Origin: JAGXQV01 sp964451375
GTDB lineage: Bacteria > Pseudomonadota > Gammaproteobacteria > Burkholderiales > Sulfuricellaceae
DNA: 64,000 nt
NCBI GenBank assembly: GCA_964451375.1
Contig: CAYVIN010000003.1
Coordinates: 1-64,000, forward strand
Direction of reading: 5' to 3'
In this document: positions 34,232 to 42,596 of the stretch, piece by piece
How the letters are laid out: each line of letters opens with the position of its first letter
Numbering within the stretch: position 1 is the first letter of the stretch
Position numbers and translations under genes: made by a program
The notes under the pieces: model-generated
Seen by the model: the letters and a program-made list of their open reading frames with translations, nothing else
Databases searched by the model: none
What the model was told of the DNA's origin: nothing

Positions 34232-35536
34232 TTACCGCAGGTTCACCAGTGTCTGCAACACCTGATCCTGGGTCTTGATGGTTTGCGCATTTGCCTGATA
34301 AACCCGCTGCGCGGTAATCATGGTCACCAGTTCCTGGGTAAGGTCAACATTGGAATCCTCCACCGAGGCCGATTGCAATACCCCCATGTTGCCGCTGCCC
34401 GGCTTGCCGACGATGGGTTGCCCGGACTCAGGGGATTCCACCCACTGGTTATTGCCGATGTTGCGCAAGCCCTGATTGTTGGTAAAACTCGCGGTGGCTA
34501 TCTGCCCCATAGTTTTGGTTTTGCCGTTGGTGTAGCGCCCCTGAATCAACCCTTCCGGGTCGATATTGAAACCGGAGAGGCGGCCTGCGGCATAACCATC
34601 CTGAACCAGGGAAGTCACACCAAAGTTGCTGCCATACTGAGTCAGTTTGGCCATATCCAGGGAAATCCCCTGAGTCGTATCCCAATCCACCGTGGCATCC
34701 CAGGCACATGGCACTGCGGTCGTCACACCCAAGGCTTTGATGGGATCCTGCAAGGTAGTGGATACCAATTGGCCAGTATTACTGAACGTCACCGACCCCA
34801 TATCCATGACGCCCCCCGTCGTAAACTGCCCGCCATCCATAATCATCTTCACTCCCCACGTATTCGTGGTGGTCGCATCCTTCACGAAATAGAGACTGGC
34901 CACATGGCTGTTCCCCAAAGTGTCGTATACGGTGATGGATGTCGAATCATTGTATTGACTCGGATCGGGAGGGACATACGTCGGAGGCGTTGTTGCCGGC
35001 ACTACCGCAGTCAACGGCGTGAGGAACGGCGCCGTAGGTGAGGTTTTGCGCGAATCAAGGTTAGCGGTAATCGCCATATTGCCACTCACCTTGGGACTCA
35101 AGTCAGCGGTATCGAGTTGCAAATCGCTCAATTCGCCGGTCAACGTACCATTTTTTACCTGGTAGCCGGTAAGATGCAATCCGGTATTCCCAACCAGATA
35201 ACCATCCTTATTCAACTGAAATTGGCCATTCCGGGTATAGCTGATCGCGCCGTTATTACTCATCCGAAACAGACCGGCGCCGTTTATCGCCACGTCCAGG
35301 GGATTATTGGTGGTGCTGATGTTGCCTTGGGTAAATTGCTGCGCGACAGCTGCCAACTTGGCGCCGATACCGATGGCGTTTGTGCCGGCCCCGGATAGCG
35401 AGGCGGCGAAAACATCCGCAAACTGCGCCTGAGAAGCTTTAAAACCGACAGTGGAGGCGTTGGCGACGTTATTGCCGATCACATCCAGATTCTTGGCGGA
35501 TACATTCAGGCCGCTTAAACCTTGTTGAAAACTCAT
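34232..35536 (-). CDS. flgE: Flagellar hook protein FlgE
   Basis: 434 residues: MSFQQGLSGLNVSAKNLDVIGNNVANASTVGFKASQAQF, then GAGLFRMSNNGAISYTRNGQFQLNKDGYLVG, a large central D1/D2 region (DSTSITVYDTLGNSHVASLYFVKD), and a C-terminal ASVEDSNVDLTQELVTMITAQRVYQANAQTIKTQDQVLQTLVNLR. The universal-joint hook. Preceded by flgD at 12 bp; followed by a 115-bp gap before flgF. Confidence 0.96.
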   Translation of the reverse strand: MSFQQGLSGLNVSAKNLDVIGNNVANASTVGFKASQAQFADVFAASLSGAGTNAIGIGAKLAAVAQQFTQGNISTTNNPLDVAINGAGLFRMSNNGAISYTRNGQFQLNKDGYLVGNTGLHLTGYQVKNGTLTGELSDLQLDTADLSPKVSGNMAITANLDSRKTSPTAPFLTPLTAVVPATTPPTYVPPDPSQYNDSTSITVYDTLGNSHVASLYFVKDATTTNTWGVKMIMDGGQFTTGGVMDMGSVTFSNTGQLVSTTLQDPIKALGVTTAVPCAWDATVDWDTTQGISLDMAKLTQYGSNFGVTSLVQDGYAAGRLSGFNIDPEGLIQGRYTNGKTKTMGQIATASFTNNQGLRNIGNNQWVESPESGQPIVGKPGSGNMGVLQSASVEDSNVDLTQELVTMITAQRVYQANAQTIKTQDQVLQTLVNLR

Positions 35537-35548
35537 GATAGCCTCCTA

Positions 35549-36205
35549 CTAGAAAATCTGTTTGACGCTCGTGGCGTCCACCTGACCGACGCCGGAAATA
35601 TTCAGCTTCACCCCGGTGCTGGTGAGTGAAACACTGTCCACCCCGCTCAGCGCCAGCTTGTCCGCCGTCACTTTTTCCGTTCCATTTTTGGCGACCACAT
35701 CAAAGCTGTACGTACCGTCAGCCTGCGCCAGCGAATTCTGGTTTTTGCCGTCCCACTGGAACGTTACCGTTCCCGCTTTCTGCGCCCCGAGATCGAGGGT
35801 TCGTATCACGCTTCCGCTACTGTTCTTGACGGAAACCACCACACTGTCGGCATCACCTTTGAGTTCCATACCAGCAAAAGCCGTGCCACTTGAAAGCGCC
35901 ATCGAAGAACCGGAAGCCAACACACTACGCCCCACCAGATTTGCCGCCTGCAAAGCCTGGGAGGCCTGAAAACTCTCCGACATCGAAGACAGCGAGGTAT
36001 TGAGCTTTTCAATACCGGTCACCGTGCTCAGTTGGGCCATTTGCGATGTCACCTGGGCATTGTCGAGAGGATTGAGTGGATCCTGGTTCTTCATCTGGGT
36101 CACCAGAAGCTTCAAAAAGCGATCTTCGGTGGCCTGCGTCGAGGAAGTACTGGCGGAAGCCGTTTTCGGATTTACCGCCGCCATCACATCAGCTATCGCC
36201 GTCAT
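35549..36205 (-). CDS. flgD: Flagellar hook assembly scaffold FlgD
   Basis: 218 residues with the FlgD hallmark DRFLKLLVTQMKNQDPLNPLDNAQVTSQMAQLSTVTGIEKLN near residue 27, then the hook-cap Ig-like part (GTVTFQWDGKNQNSLAQADGTYSFDVVAKNG). Caps the growing hook and is lost from the mature structure. Confidence 0.95.
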   Translation of the reverse strand: MTAIADVMAAVNPKTASASTSSTQATEDRFLKLLVTQMKNQDPLNPLDNAQVTSQMAQLSTVTGIEKLNTSLSSMSESFQASQALQAANLVGRSVLASGSSMALSSGTAFAGMELKGDADSVVVSVKNSSGSVIRTLDLGAQKAGTVTFQWDGKNQNSLAQADGTYSFDVVAKNGTEKVTADKLALSGVDSVSLTSTGVKLNISGVGQVDATSVKQIF

Positions 36206-36225
36206 TTTCCTTCTCCTTGATTATC

Positions 36226-36636
36226 TTACTGACCCATGGTCAGTGTTTTGAGCAGCAGAGACTTGGCGGTATTCGCCATATCCACATTGGTTTGATACGA
36301 GCGCGAGGCGGAAATCATATTCACCATTTCCTCGACGACATTAACATTGGGCATCGCGACATACCCCTTCGAATCCGCTAACGGATGTTTGGGGTCATAC
36401 ATCATTTTGAGCGGCGACGGGTCTTCGATTACCGATTTGACCTTTACCCCAACCGCCGCCTGACCACTCGCACCAACATTTTCAGCGGAAAAAACCACTT
36501 GTTTGGCGCGATACGGCTGGCCATTGGAGCTAGTCACACTTTCTGCGTTAGCCATATTGCTGGCAGTTGCATTCAAGCGCATCGACTGGGCAGTCATCGC
36601 GGAACCGGCAATATTGAAAACATTAAACAAAGACAT
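36226..36636 (-). CDS. flgC: Flagellar proximal rod protein FlgC
   Basis: 136 residues: MSLFNVFNIAGSAMTAQSMRLNATASNMANAESVTSSNGQPYRAKQVVF, then GYVAMPNVNVVEEMVNMISASRSYQTNVDMANTAKSLLLKTLTMGQ. Normal size. Its gene starts just 2 bp after flgB. Confidence 0.96.
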   Translation of the reverse strand: MSLFNVFNIAGSAMTAQSMRLNATASNMANAESVTSSNGQPYRAKQVVFSAENVGASGQAAVGVKVKSVIEDPSPLKMMYDPKHPLADSKGYVAMPNVNVVEEMVNMISASRSYQTNVDMANTAKSLLLKTLTMGQ

Positions 36637-36638
36637 GA

Positions 36639-37046
36639 TTATTGCTGCCCTTGAATAGCGGAAAGCAATGTTTTCACCTTGCCGCTAATTCGATCCACGT
36701 TGAACTGATAATGCAGCGCGTTATCCGTAAATGCGCTGCGCTCTACGTCCATATCCACAGTATTGCCATCAATACTGGGTTGCACTGACGAGCGGTATTT
36801 CAAATCAACGCCGAGCGGATTGTCCTGGCGGGGCTTCAAATGGCGAGCCGAAGTCGTGCGCATCTCAAGCTTGCGGGATTGCCCACCGACAGCGCGGTCA
36901 AGCTCACTGGAAAAATCAAAATCGCGGGACTTGTAATTGGGCGTGTCCGCATTGGCGATGTTCGATGCCAACACCTGCTGGCGATAGGCGCGCAGATCCA
37001 TCGCCTTTTCCAGGAACTTAAACTCGGTATCGAGATGACTGACCAT
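36639..37046 (-). CDS. flgB: Flagellar proximal rod protein FlgB
   Basis: 135 residues with MDLRAYRQQVLASNIANADTPNYKSRDFDFSSEL, the FlgB signature, and VDMDVERSAFTDNALHYQFNVDRISGKVKTLLSAIQG. First gene of the rod/hook operon flgBCDEFGHIJ and the extra FlgE-like gene. A sigma-54-like promoter lies about 40-55 bp upstream. Confidence 0.95.
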   Translation of the reverse strand: MVSHLDTEFKFLEKAMDLRAYRQQVLASNIANADTPNYKSRDFDFSSELDRAVGGQSRKLEMRTTSARHLKPRQDNPLGVDLKYRSSVQPSIDGNTVDMDVERSAFTDNALHYQFNVDRISGKVKTLLSAIQGQQ

Positions 37047-37082
37047 GATGCAACCCCAAATAGAAAATTCTCAGGGTTATAA

Positions 37083-37100
37083 AAGCACGGAATATGCCAG
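37083..37100 (-). promoter_or_regulatory. Candidate sigma-54 promoter of the flgB operon
   Basis: On the minus strand TGGCATATTCCGTGCT: the GG (37097-37098) and GC (37085-37086) dinucleotides are 10 bp apart as required, with four further consensus matches (TGGCA, TGC). The GC lies about 39 bp before the ATG. Middle-class flagellar operons in related bacteria often use sigma-54, but the match is partial. Confidence 0.5.
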
Positions 37101-37360
37101 CCATACATATAGCGGTTTCATTGGACTGCATTGCCGAATGGGCTATAGCGACGGCAAGAATTGCCGAAAGCGGCAAGGATCAGATGGACGGAACGCCTTA
37201 TTCAGAGATATGGCGCAACTGCCACGTTGCTGACTTGGAAAGTTCCGCCGGATCGCCGACATTGGCGAAAGAGAGGCATTCCCGACAAATACGGCATGAT
37301 TAACCAAACATACCGGAAACACCATGGAGGAGGAGCAAAGGGCCAAAAGCCCTAAGTTGT

Positions 37361-39136
37361 TTATTCCGCAGGAAATACGCGGTTTTTGCCAGCCTGCTTA
37401 GCCTTGTATAGGGCCGCATCAGCACGACCGATCATCGACTCGGGCGTTTCGTCAACGCCACGCAGCGATACGCCGGCGCTGAAAGTGATCAACAGACGCT
37501 CGTTGTTGGCAAGAAAAAAACGTTTGGTCAACTCTCGCTGCAAGCGGGTAACTACTTGAATGCCATCATCCAGCGTAGTTTCCGGCAAAATGATGATGAA
37601 TTCCTCACCACCATAGCGAGCAACATCGTCAGTTGGGCGAATGATGTCCTTGATGACTCTGGTCAAATGCACCAGCGCGGCATCCCCCGCCTGATGCCCA
37701 TAGGTATCGTTCAACCGCTTGAAATTGTCGAGATCGAGCAACGCCAGGCAAAACGGTGCGCCTGTACGCTCGGCATGCGCCAGCTCCCGGTGGAAGACCT
37801 CCTCCATTCCATGACGGTTAAGAGCACCGGTCAGTTGATCCTCACGAACTTTCTCGCTGACCTGCTGCAATTCGACTTCCAGTTCACGCACCCGGGTTTC
37901 CGCCTCTTCCACCTCGCGGCGCGCCTGATTCAAGTCATCACGGGTGCGCTGAATGTCGCTTTGCATGTTCTTGGTGTCGCGCAAAATATCACCCAGAATG
38001 GAATTCATCTGGTTTATATCCTCCGCCTTACGCAGTTTGAAGGAGTAATCCTCAATCTTGTCGTGATAACCGCCCGTGCTGTCAGACATTTCACCCAACC
38101 GATTGACGAAGGTGGCGATCATGTTTTTCAGCGTATTTTTGGCCTCGTTCAAACTATTCTTGAGGTTTCCCTGCTTGAAGATAACTTCCTTCAACCCCCG
38201 CTCGGCGTCGTATAACATTCTGGAGTCAAGCGGATGAGCAATAATCTCCTGCACCACCGCAATTTGCCCATAGAGCCATTGATCACCATCCACCACCAAA
38301 TCGCTGATGTTATCGATCAACAAACGCAGCAAGCGGAACAAACCATCCAGAACCTTTGCGTCATCCTCTCCCCGCAATTCAAGTTGAAACCAGAACTTCT
38401 TGAGATCCTTGGACAGCTTTTCGAGAGCGGCGGCATCACCGGCCTCACGCGCCCTGCTCGCAAGTTTCATTACTTGCTGATGCAAGTCGGGAATTTGAGT
38501 AAGGCGACCAGCCAATCCGTCTTCCAATACTTGCGCCACCAACTCCCGCAATGCAACCGTAAGGTCATTTCCAGCAACCCCGGCAGCTTCCACTTTGGAA
38601 GCAGGTTCGATGGATGCAGAATCGCCCATGGTGCCTTCTGCCGCCTCAATCCCCACGCTGACCGGCATCTCCATCCAACGATGAACCAACCCCTGAAGCT
38701 TTTCATGGAGAGCAAAAGCATCCGTTGAAAAATTACTCAACACCCTATCCAGCGCCTCTTTCTTGCGCGACGCAGTCAAGCCGCTGCGCCGGGTATCCCA
38801 CTCCTTGAGTAATTCGCGGATCAACAGCGCCCAAGGAGTATCCTTGCCGTTGCGACGGTTACGTAGCAATCCCCCCATACCTTGCTCGATACCCTTCCAG
38901 TCGCGTTCCACCAACGACCGTTCAAAACCAGCGAACTCACGCGCCAGGGAAGGTTCCTCACGAAAGGCCTCCTGCAATGATTTACGCAGAACCTGCTCCA
39001 ACCCGGCATCCGGCATCGCCTCAACCCCGGCAATTTCGTTGTACAGCTTAAGATAGTTGTCGGGTGTCGGGACGATTCGCCTCGAAGCAAGCAGCTTGAG
39101 CGTTTCGCGTGCAATATCGGTGGGATTGGTCAACAT
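37361..39136 (-). CDS. Diguanylate cyclase (GGDEF) with a long helical N-terminal region
   Basis: 591 residues, no membrane segment. The N-terminal part (about 1-330) is helical, beginning MLTNPTDIARETLKLLASRRIVPTPDNYLKLYNEIAG, an N-terminal segment seen in several betaproteobacterial GGDEF proteins. A coiled coil near 350-425 (DDLNQARREVEEAETRVRELEVELQQVSEKV) leads to GGDEF: QLTGALNRHGMEEVF, LLDLDNFKRLNDTYGHQAGD, and the active RYGGEEF preceded by the RPTD inhibitory site at the canonical spacing. Makes c-di-GMP. Its place between flgB and flgA suggests a role in motility control, but it has its own reading orientation and gap. Confidence 0.9.
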   Translation of the reverse strand: MLTNPTDIARETLKLLASRRIVPTPDNYLKLYNEIAGVEAMPDAGLEQVLRKSLQEAFREEPSLAREFAGFERSLVERDWKGIEQGMGGLLRNRRNGKDTPWALLIRELLKEWDTRRSGLTASRKKEALDRVLSNFSTDAFALHEKLQGLVHRWMEMPVSVGIEAAEGTMGDSASIEPASKVEAAGVAGNDLTVALRELVAQVLEDGLAGRLTQIPDLHQQVMKLASRAREAGDAAALEKLSKDLKKFWFQLELRGEDDAKVLDGLFRLLRLLIDNISDLVVDGDQWLYGQIAVVQEIIAHPLDSRMLYDAERGLKEVIFKQGNLKNSLNEAKNTLKNMIATFVNRLGEMSDSTGGYHDKIEDYSFKLRKAEDINQMNSILGDILRDTKNMQSDIQRTRDDLNQARREVEEAETRVRELEVELQQVSEKVREDQLTGALNRHGMEEVFHRELAHAERTGAPFCLALLDLDNFKRLNDTYGHQAGDAALVHLTRVIKDIIRPTDDVARYGGEEFIIILPETTLDDGIQVVTRLQRELTKRFFLANNERLLITFSAGVSLRGVDETPESMIGRADAALYKAKQAGKNRVFPAE

Positions 39137-39249
39137 GATTGTGGCTTATTGGTTTTATTCAGGGGGAGTTGATCATAGCACTGCGCCGATGACGCTTCAA
39201 TCGCCATGGCGAATGCGCTAGAATCAACGCCGACTCCCCCAAAAACATC

Positions 39250-39930
39250 ATGCAAATTCTCCTGTTGGTTCTAGCTTGTTTCTTTTCTCTCGGCGTCGGC
39301 GCCACGCCTACAGAGGATTCGGGTTCCCTGAAGAAAATCGCCGAGGCTTTCGTAACACGCCAGTCCAGCGACCTTCCCGGCCAGGTTAGCGTAACAGTTG
39401 GCTCGATTGATCCCCGGTTGCGCTTACCGAGATGTTCAAATCCTGAAGGTTTTCTACCCCCAGGCACACGACTGTGGGGCAACACCACTATCGGCATACG
39501 CTGCCCTGACCCGGCCTGGAGCATCTATGTTCAGGTCACGATAAAGATTATGGCGATGGTAGTGACAACCGCCAAACCACTTGCCCAGGGACAATACCTC
39601 TCCCCTAACGATCTCACGACGCAACTCACGGATATAACCCAGCTTGCTCCCGGCGCACTGACCGACCTAGAGCAAGCCATCGGCAAAATACTCATCACAG
39701 GATTGCCGGCTGGACAGGCGTTGCGCACGGACATGTTGCGTACGCCCTTGTTGATCAAAACCGGTCAAATCGTCAAGCTGGTCGTGCAAGGCGGCGCATT
39801 CCAAGTCAGCGCAGAAGGTAAAGCGCTCGCCAACGGCGGCCCAGGACAAACGATATCGGTGCGCACCAGTAGCGGAAAGGTAGTCAGCGGACTAATCAAG
39901 CCGGACGGCTCGGTAGAAGTACCGTTTTAA
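39250..39930 (+). CDS. flgA: P-ring assembly chaperone FlgA
   Basis: 226 residues with a signal peptide (MQILLLVLACFFSLGVGA) and SAF-like C-terminal half: TTAKPLAQGQYLSPNDLTTQLTDI, LPAGQALRTDMLRTPLLIKTGQIVKLVVQGGAFQVSAEGKALANGGPGQTISVRTSSGKVVSGLI. Periplasmic chaperone for FlgI. Usually near flgM/flgN; neither follows here. TAGAAT about 30 bp upstream is a possible -10. Confidence 0.93.
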   Translation: MQILLLVLACFFSLGVGATPTEDSGSLKKIAEAFVTRQSSDLPGQVSVTVGSIDPRLRLPRCSNPEGFLPPGTRLWGNTTIGIRCPDPAWSIYVQVTIKIMAMVVTTAKPLAQGQYLSPNDLTTQLTDITQLAPGALTDLEQAIGKILITGLPAGQALRTDMLRTPLLIKTGQIVKLVVQGGAFQVSAEGKALANGGPGQTISVRTSSGKVVSGLIKPDGSVEVPF

Positions 39931-39960
39931 TAATGGAATTTCATTTTTTGGACTAGCGTC

Positions 39961-40812
39961 ATGACAGCAAAAATTCTCGATGGCAAAAATACCGCCGACA
40001 ACCTCCTGAAGGACATCCGTAAACAAGTGGAAGCTCGCCGCTCCGCAGGGAAACGCATCCCAGGACTCGCGGTGGTTCTGGTTGGAGACAATCCGGCTTC
40101 TGCAATTTATGTCCGCAACAAACGCCGCTCTTGCGAAATCGCCGGAGTCAATTCGGTTTCCATCGATCTACCCTCAGCGACATCCCAGGATGAACTGTTA
40201 AGCTGCATCGACAGACTCAATGCAGATACGGAAATCGATGGCATATTGGTGCAATTGCCACTACCGCAACATATTGACGATAACGCGGTTATTGAGCGCA
40301 TAAGCCCCGACAAAGACGTGGATGGTTTCCACCCGTACAACGTCGGCAGACTGGTTCTGCGGATGCCTACCTTGCGCCCCTGTACGCCGTTTGGCGTTAT
40401 GACGCTACTCAAGCTGACTGGAGAAGAATTGCGCGGCAAAAATGCCGTGGTGGTAGGCGCGTCCAATATCGTCGGACGCCCGATGACTCTGGAACTGCTG
40501 CTCGCCGGCTGTACGGTCACCACCACTCACAGCGCCACCCGCGACTTGCCGGGCTTTGTATCACAGGCGGACATTCTTGTAGTCGCGATAGGCAAGCCGA
40601 ATTTCATTAAAGGTGAATGGATCAAGAATGGCGCCATCGTTATCGACGTTGGCATCAACCGACTGCCTGACGGTAAAATATGTGGCGATGTGGATTTTGA
40701 AAGCGCCAAGGAAAAGGCTGCCTGGATTACCCCGGTGCCAGGCGGCGTTGGCCCAATGACCGTGGCAACCCTCCTGGAAAACACCCTAAAGGCGGCCAAT
40801 CTACACGATTAG
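39961..40812 (+). CDS. folD: Bifunctional methylenetetrahydrofolate dehydrogenase / cyclohydrolase FolD
   Basis: 283 residues, usual length. One-carbon pathway: 5,10-methylene-THF to 10-formyl-THF with NADP+. Motifs are NPASAIYVRNKRRSCEIAG (includes the catalytic Lys region), DGILVQLPLPQHID, PDKDVDGFHPYNVGRL, the Rossmann VVVGASNIVGRPM, and TPVPGGVGPMTVATLLENT. It overlaps the convergent phosphatase gene by 4 bp. Confidence 0.97.
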   Translation: MTAKILDGKNTADNLLKDIRKQVEARRSAGKRIPGLAVVLVGDNPASAIYVRNKRRSCEIAGVNSVSIDLPSATSQDELLSCIDRLNADTEIDGILVQLPLPQHIDDNAVIERISPDKDVDGFHPYNVGRLVLRMPTLRPCTPFGVMTLLKLTGEELRGKNAVVVGASNIVGRPMTLELLLAGCTVTTTHSATRDLPGFVSQADILVVAIGKPNFIKGEWIKNGAIVIDVGINRLPDGKICGDVDFESAKEKAAWITPVPGGVGPMTVATLLENTLKAANLHD

Positions 40813-41570
40813 GCACACCAGTGTTGCAACGCATTGATATCGACCCAGCCCCCCTGCAAGTGACCAGATAGTATCTTGCAGGGCGCGTCGGGCTCTCCGA
40901 GGTCGCTCAGCACCGCGAGCGCCCCTGAGAAGTCCTGATCGAAGGTATAGTCGCTTACTGTAACAACCGTCGGAATGCCGGCCCCCAGACTGGACTTCAG
41001 TCCGTTTTCCGAATCCTCAATAGCCAGACAATGGCGAGCATCCAACCCGAGTTTATCGAGAGCCCACAGGTAGATGTCGGGAGCCGGTTTCTTGGCTGGA
41101 ACAATGTCGCCGGCCGCAATCACCTCAAACCATCTTTCTCCATCGCCAGCCAAACTATGGCGCAGTAGCGCTGTTACGTTATCAGGGGAGGTCGTCGTGG
41201 CAACCGCCAAACGCACCCCGGCCTGCCGAGCCTCGCAAAGCAAACGAGCCACACCAGGCCGCAACGGAATTCGCCCACCTTCCAACAACCCTACATAATG
41301 CCGGGTTTTGGCGCGGTGCAACGACACAACCAATTCGTCAAATCCGGATGGCTTGATGTAAGCGGTATTGAATTTTTCCACATAAAAGCGGATACGTTCC
41401 TTCCCTCCCGTCACTGCCAACAACTTTCCATAAAGCTCGACATCCCACACCCAATCCAGCCCAAACTCACGAAACGCCGCGTTAAAAGCCACCCGATGAC
41501 CGTCCCGCTCAGTTTCTGCCAAAGTACCGTCTACATCAAAAATCAAAGCCTTGAGCACTCTTCCCCCCAT
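40809..41570 (-). CDS. HAD-superfamily phosphatase, CbbY-like
   Basis: 253 residues. HAD motif I is ALIFDVDGTLAETERDGHRVAFN; motif II AVATTTSPDNV; motif III PAKKPAPDIYLWALDKLGL; motif IV AIEDSENGLKSSLGAGIP. The helical cap with GLDWVWDVELYGKLLAVTGGKERI matches the CbbY/CbbZ group, linked to xylulose-1,5-bisphosphate removal in Calvin-cycle bacteria. No cbb genes are in the window, so the substrate is inferred from family only. Confidence 0.88.
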   Translation of the reverse strand: MGGRVLKALIFDVDGTLAETERDGHRVAFNAAFREFGLDWVWDVELYGKLLAVTGGKERIRFYVEKFNTAYIKPSGFDELVVSLHRAKTRHYVGLLEGGRIPLRPGVARLLCEARQAGVRLAVATTTSPDNVTALLRHSLAGDGERWFEVIAAGDIVPAKKPAPDIYLWALDKLGLDARHCLAIEDSENGLKSSLGAGIPTVVTVSDYTFDQDFSGALAVLSDLGEPDAPCKILSGHLQGGWVDINALQHWCA

Positions 41571-41644
41571 ATTTGAATAAACGCGGCTTGCGACGAAGCC
41601 GTATTTCTGATATTAAAGCGGTTTTGCCTAATTCGGTTAAACAG

Positions 41645-42067
41645 ATGTCTGCAGAACTACACAAACAATTTACACCCTACGTTGCCAAAAAGAACGAGGA
41701 ATACATGAACCCCAGTCAACAGGATCATTTTCGCAAAATCCTGGAAGACTGGAAAGCCGAGCTTAGCGAGGATATCGACCGCACGGTTCATACCATGCAG
41801 GATGAAGCGACTATCTTTGCAGATCCCAATGACCGCGCCAGCCAAGAGTCAGATATGGCTCTGGAACTGCGCAACCGCGATAGGGAACGTAAACTCATCA
41901 AGAAAATCGATGAAACAATCGCGAAAATCGAATCCGAAGAGTATGGTTATTGCGAAAGCTGCGGCATTGAAATCGGCTTGAAACGCCTGGAAGCGCGTCC
42001 CACCGCAACCTTATGCATCGATTGTAAAACCCTTGATGAAATGCGCGAAAGACAAGTCGCCAAGTAA
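41645..42067 (+). CDS. dksA: RNA polymerase-binding transcription factor DksA
   Basis: 140 residues from the ATG at 41645 (MSAELHKQF). The frame stays open to a TTG at 41573, but that leaves only 2 bp to the divergent phosphatase start and is unlikely. It shows the EEYMNPSQQDHFRKILEDW opening, the coiled-coil tip FADPNDRASQE with its DxxDxA, LELRNRDRERKLIKKI, and the four-cysteine zinc finger CESCGIEIGLKRLEARPTATLCIDC. Acts in the secondary channel with ppGpp. Confidence 0.95.
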   Translation: MSAELHKQFTPYVAKKNEEYMNPSQQDHFRKILEDWKAELSEDIDRTVHTMQDEATIFADPNDRASQESDMALELRNRDRERKLIKKIDETIAKIESEEYGYCESCGIEIGLKRLEARPTATLCIDCKTLDEMRERQVAK

Positions 42068-42092
42068 TCTCCCCCGACAGGCTGACAATTGC

Positions 42093-42530
42093 ATGACTTC
42101 TGTTGCCGACTCTGCGTTCCAACGCAAGCTCAACGGTCTGTTGTTCAGCCTGTTGTCATGGGAACAACTTCGGATATTTTGGGGAAAAGTCGATTGTGAA
42201 GCGGGCTGGTATTTGTACGCAATCGGAGAACCGCTTCCCCCTGCTCCCGCGAACGCCGAACAGGTGCAGTACTTCATGGAAAATCTTGATGCGTTGTTGC
42301 ATCGCGAACATCATGAAAATTACTGTGGCATCGTATATGCCGACAATCTAGAACAACCAAGCTTCATCAAGATATACGATCCTGGACATCTTGGCTCGTC
42401 TTGCGGCTCAAGCAAAAATTCGCCTTTGCCAGGGTGGGTTATGAGCCAGATACCCCCTGAAGAACTTAAACCCAAGTGGGTAGTTCCAGAAAATCGCAAA
42501 CGCTGGTGGAATAGCCTTTTCAGTTCCTAA
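42093..42530 (+). CDS. Hypothetical protein
   Basis: 145 residues from ATG 42093 (MTSVADSAFQRKLNGLLFSLLSWEQLRIFWGK). Aromatic-rich, with VDCEAGWYLYAIGE, YCGIVYADNLEQPSFIKIYDPGHLGSSCGSS and ENRKRWWNSLFSS. No signal peptide or membrane helix. Probably a small cytoplasmic protein co-transcribed with dksA (25 bp gap). I recognise no family. A terminator follows. Confidence 0.55.
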   Translation: MTSVADSAFQRKLNGLLFSLLSWEQLRIFWGKVDCEAGWYLYAIGEPLPPAPANAEQVQYFMENLDALLHREHHENYCGIVYADNLEQPSFIKIYDPGHLGSSCGSSKNSPLPGWVMSQIPPEELKPKWVVPENRKRWWNSLFSS

Positions 42531-42548
42531 AAGTCAAATCCACAAAAG

Positions 42549-42578
42549 AAAAAAGGCGGCTTGAAAACCGCCTTTTTT
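42549..42578. terminator. Bidirectional Rho-independent terminator
   Basis: AAAAAAGGCGG - TTGAAAA-type loop - CCGCCTTTTTT: an 11-bp complementary stem with A and T runs on both sides. It sits between the dksA unit (plus) and pnp (minus) and serves both. Confidence 0.85.
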
Positions 42579-42596
42579 CACGCTAAAAAACAGAAA

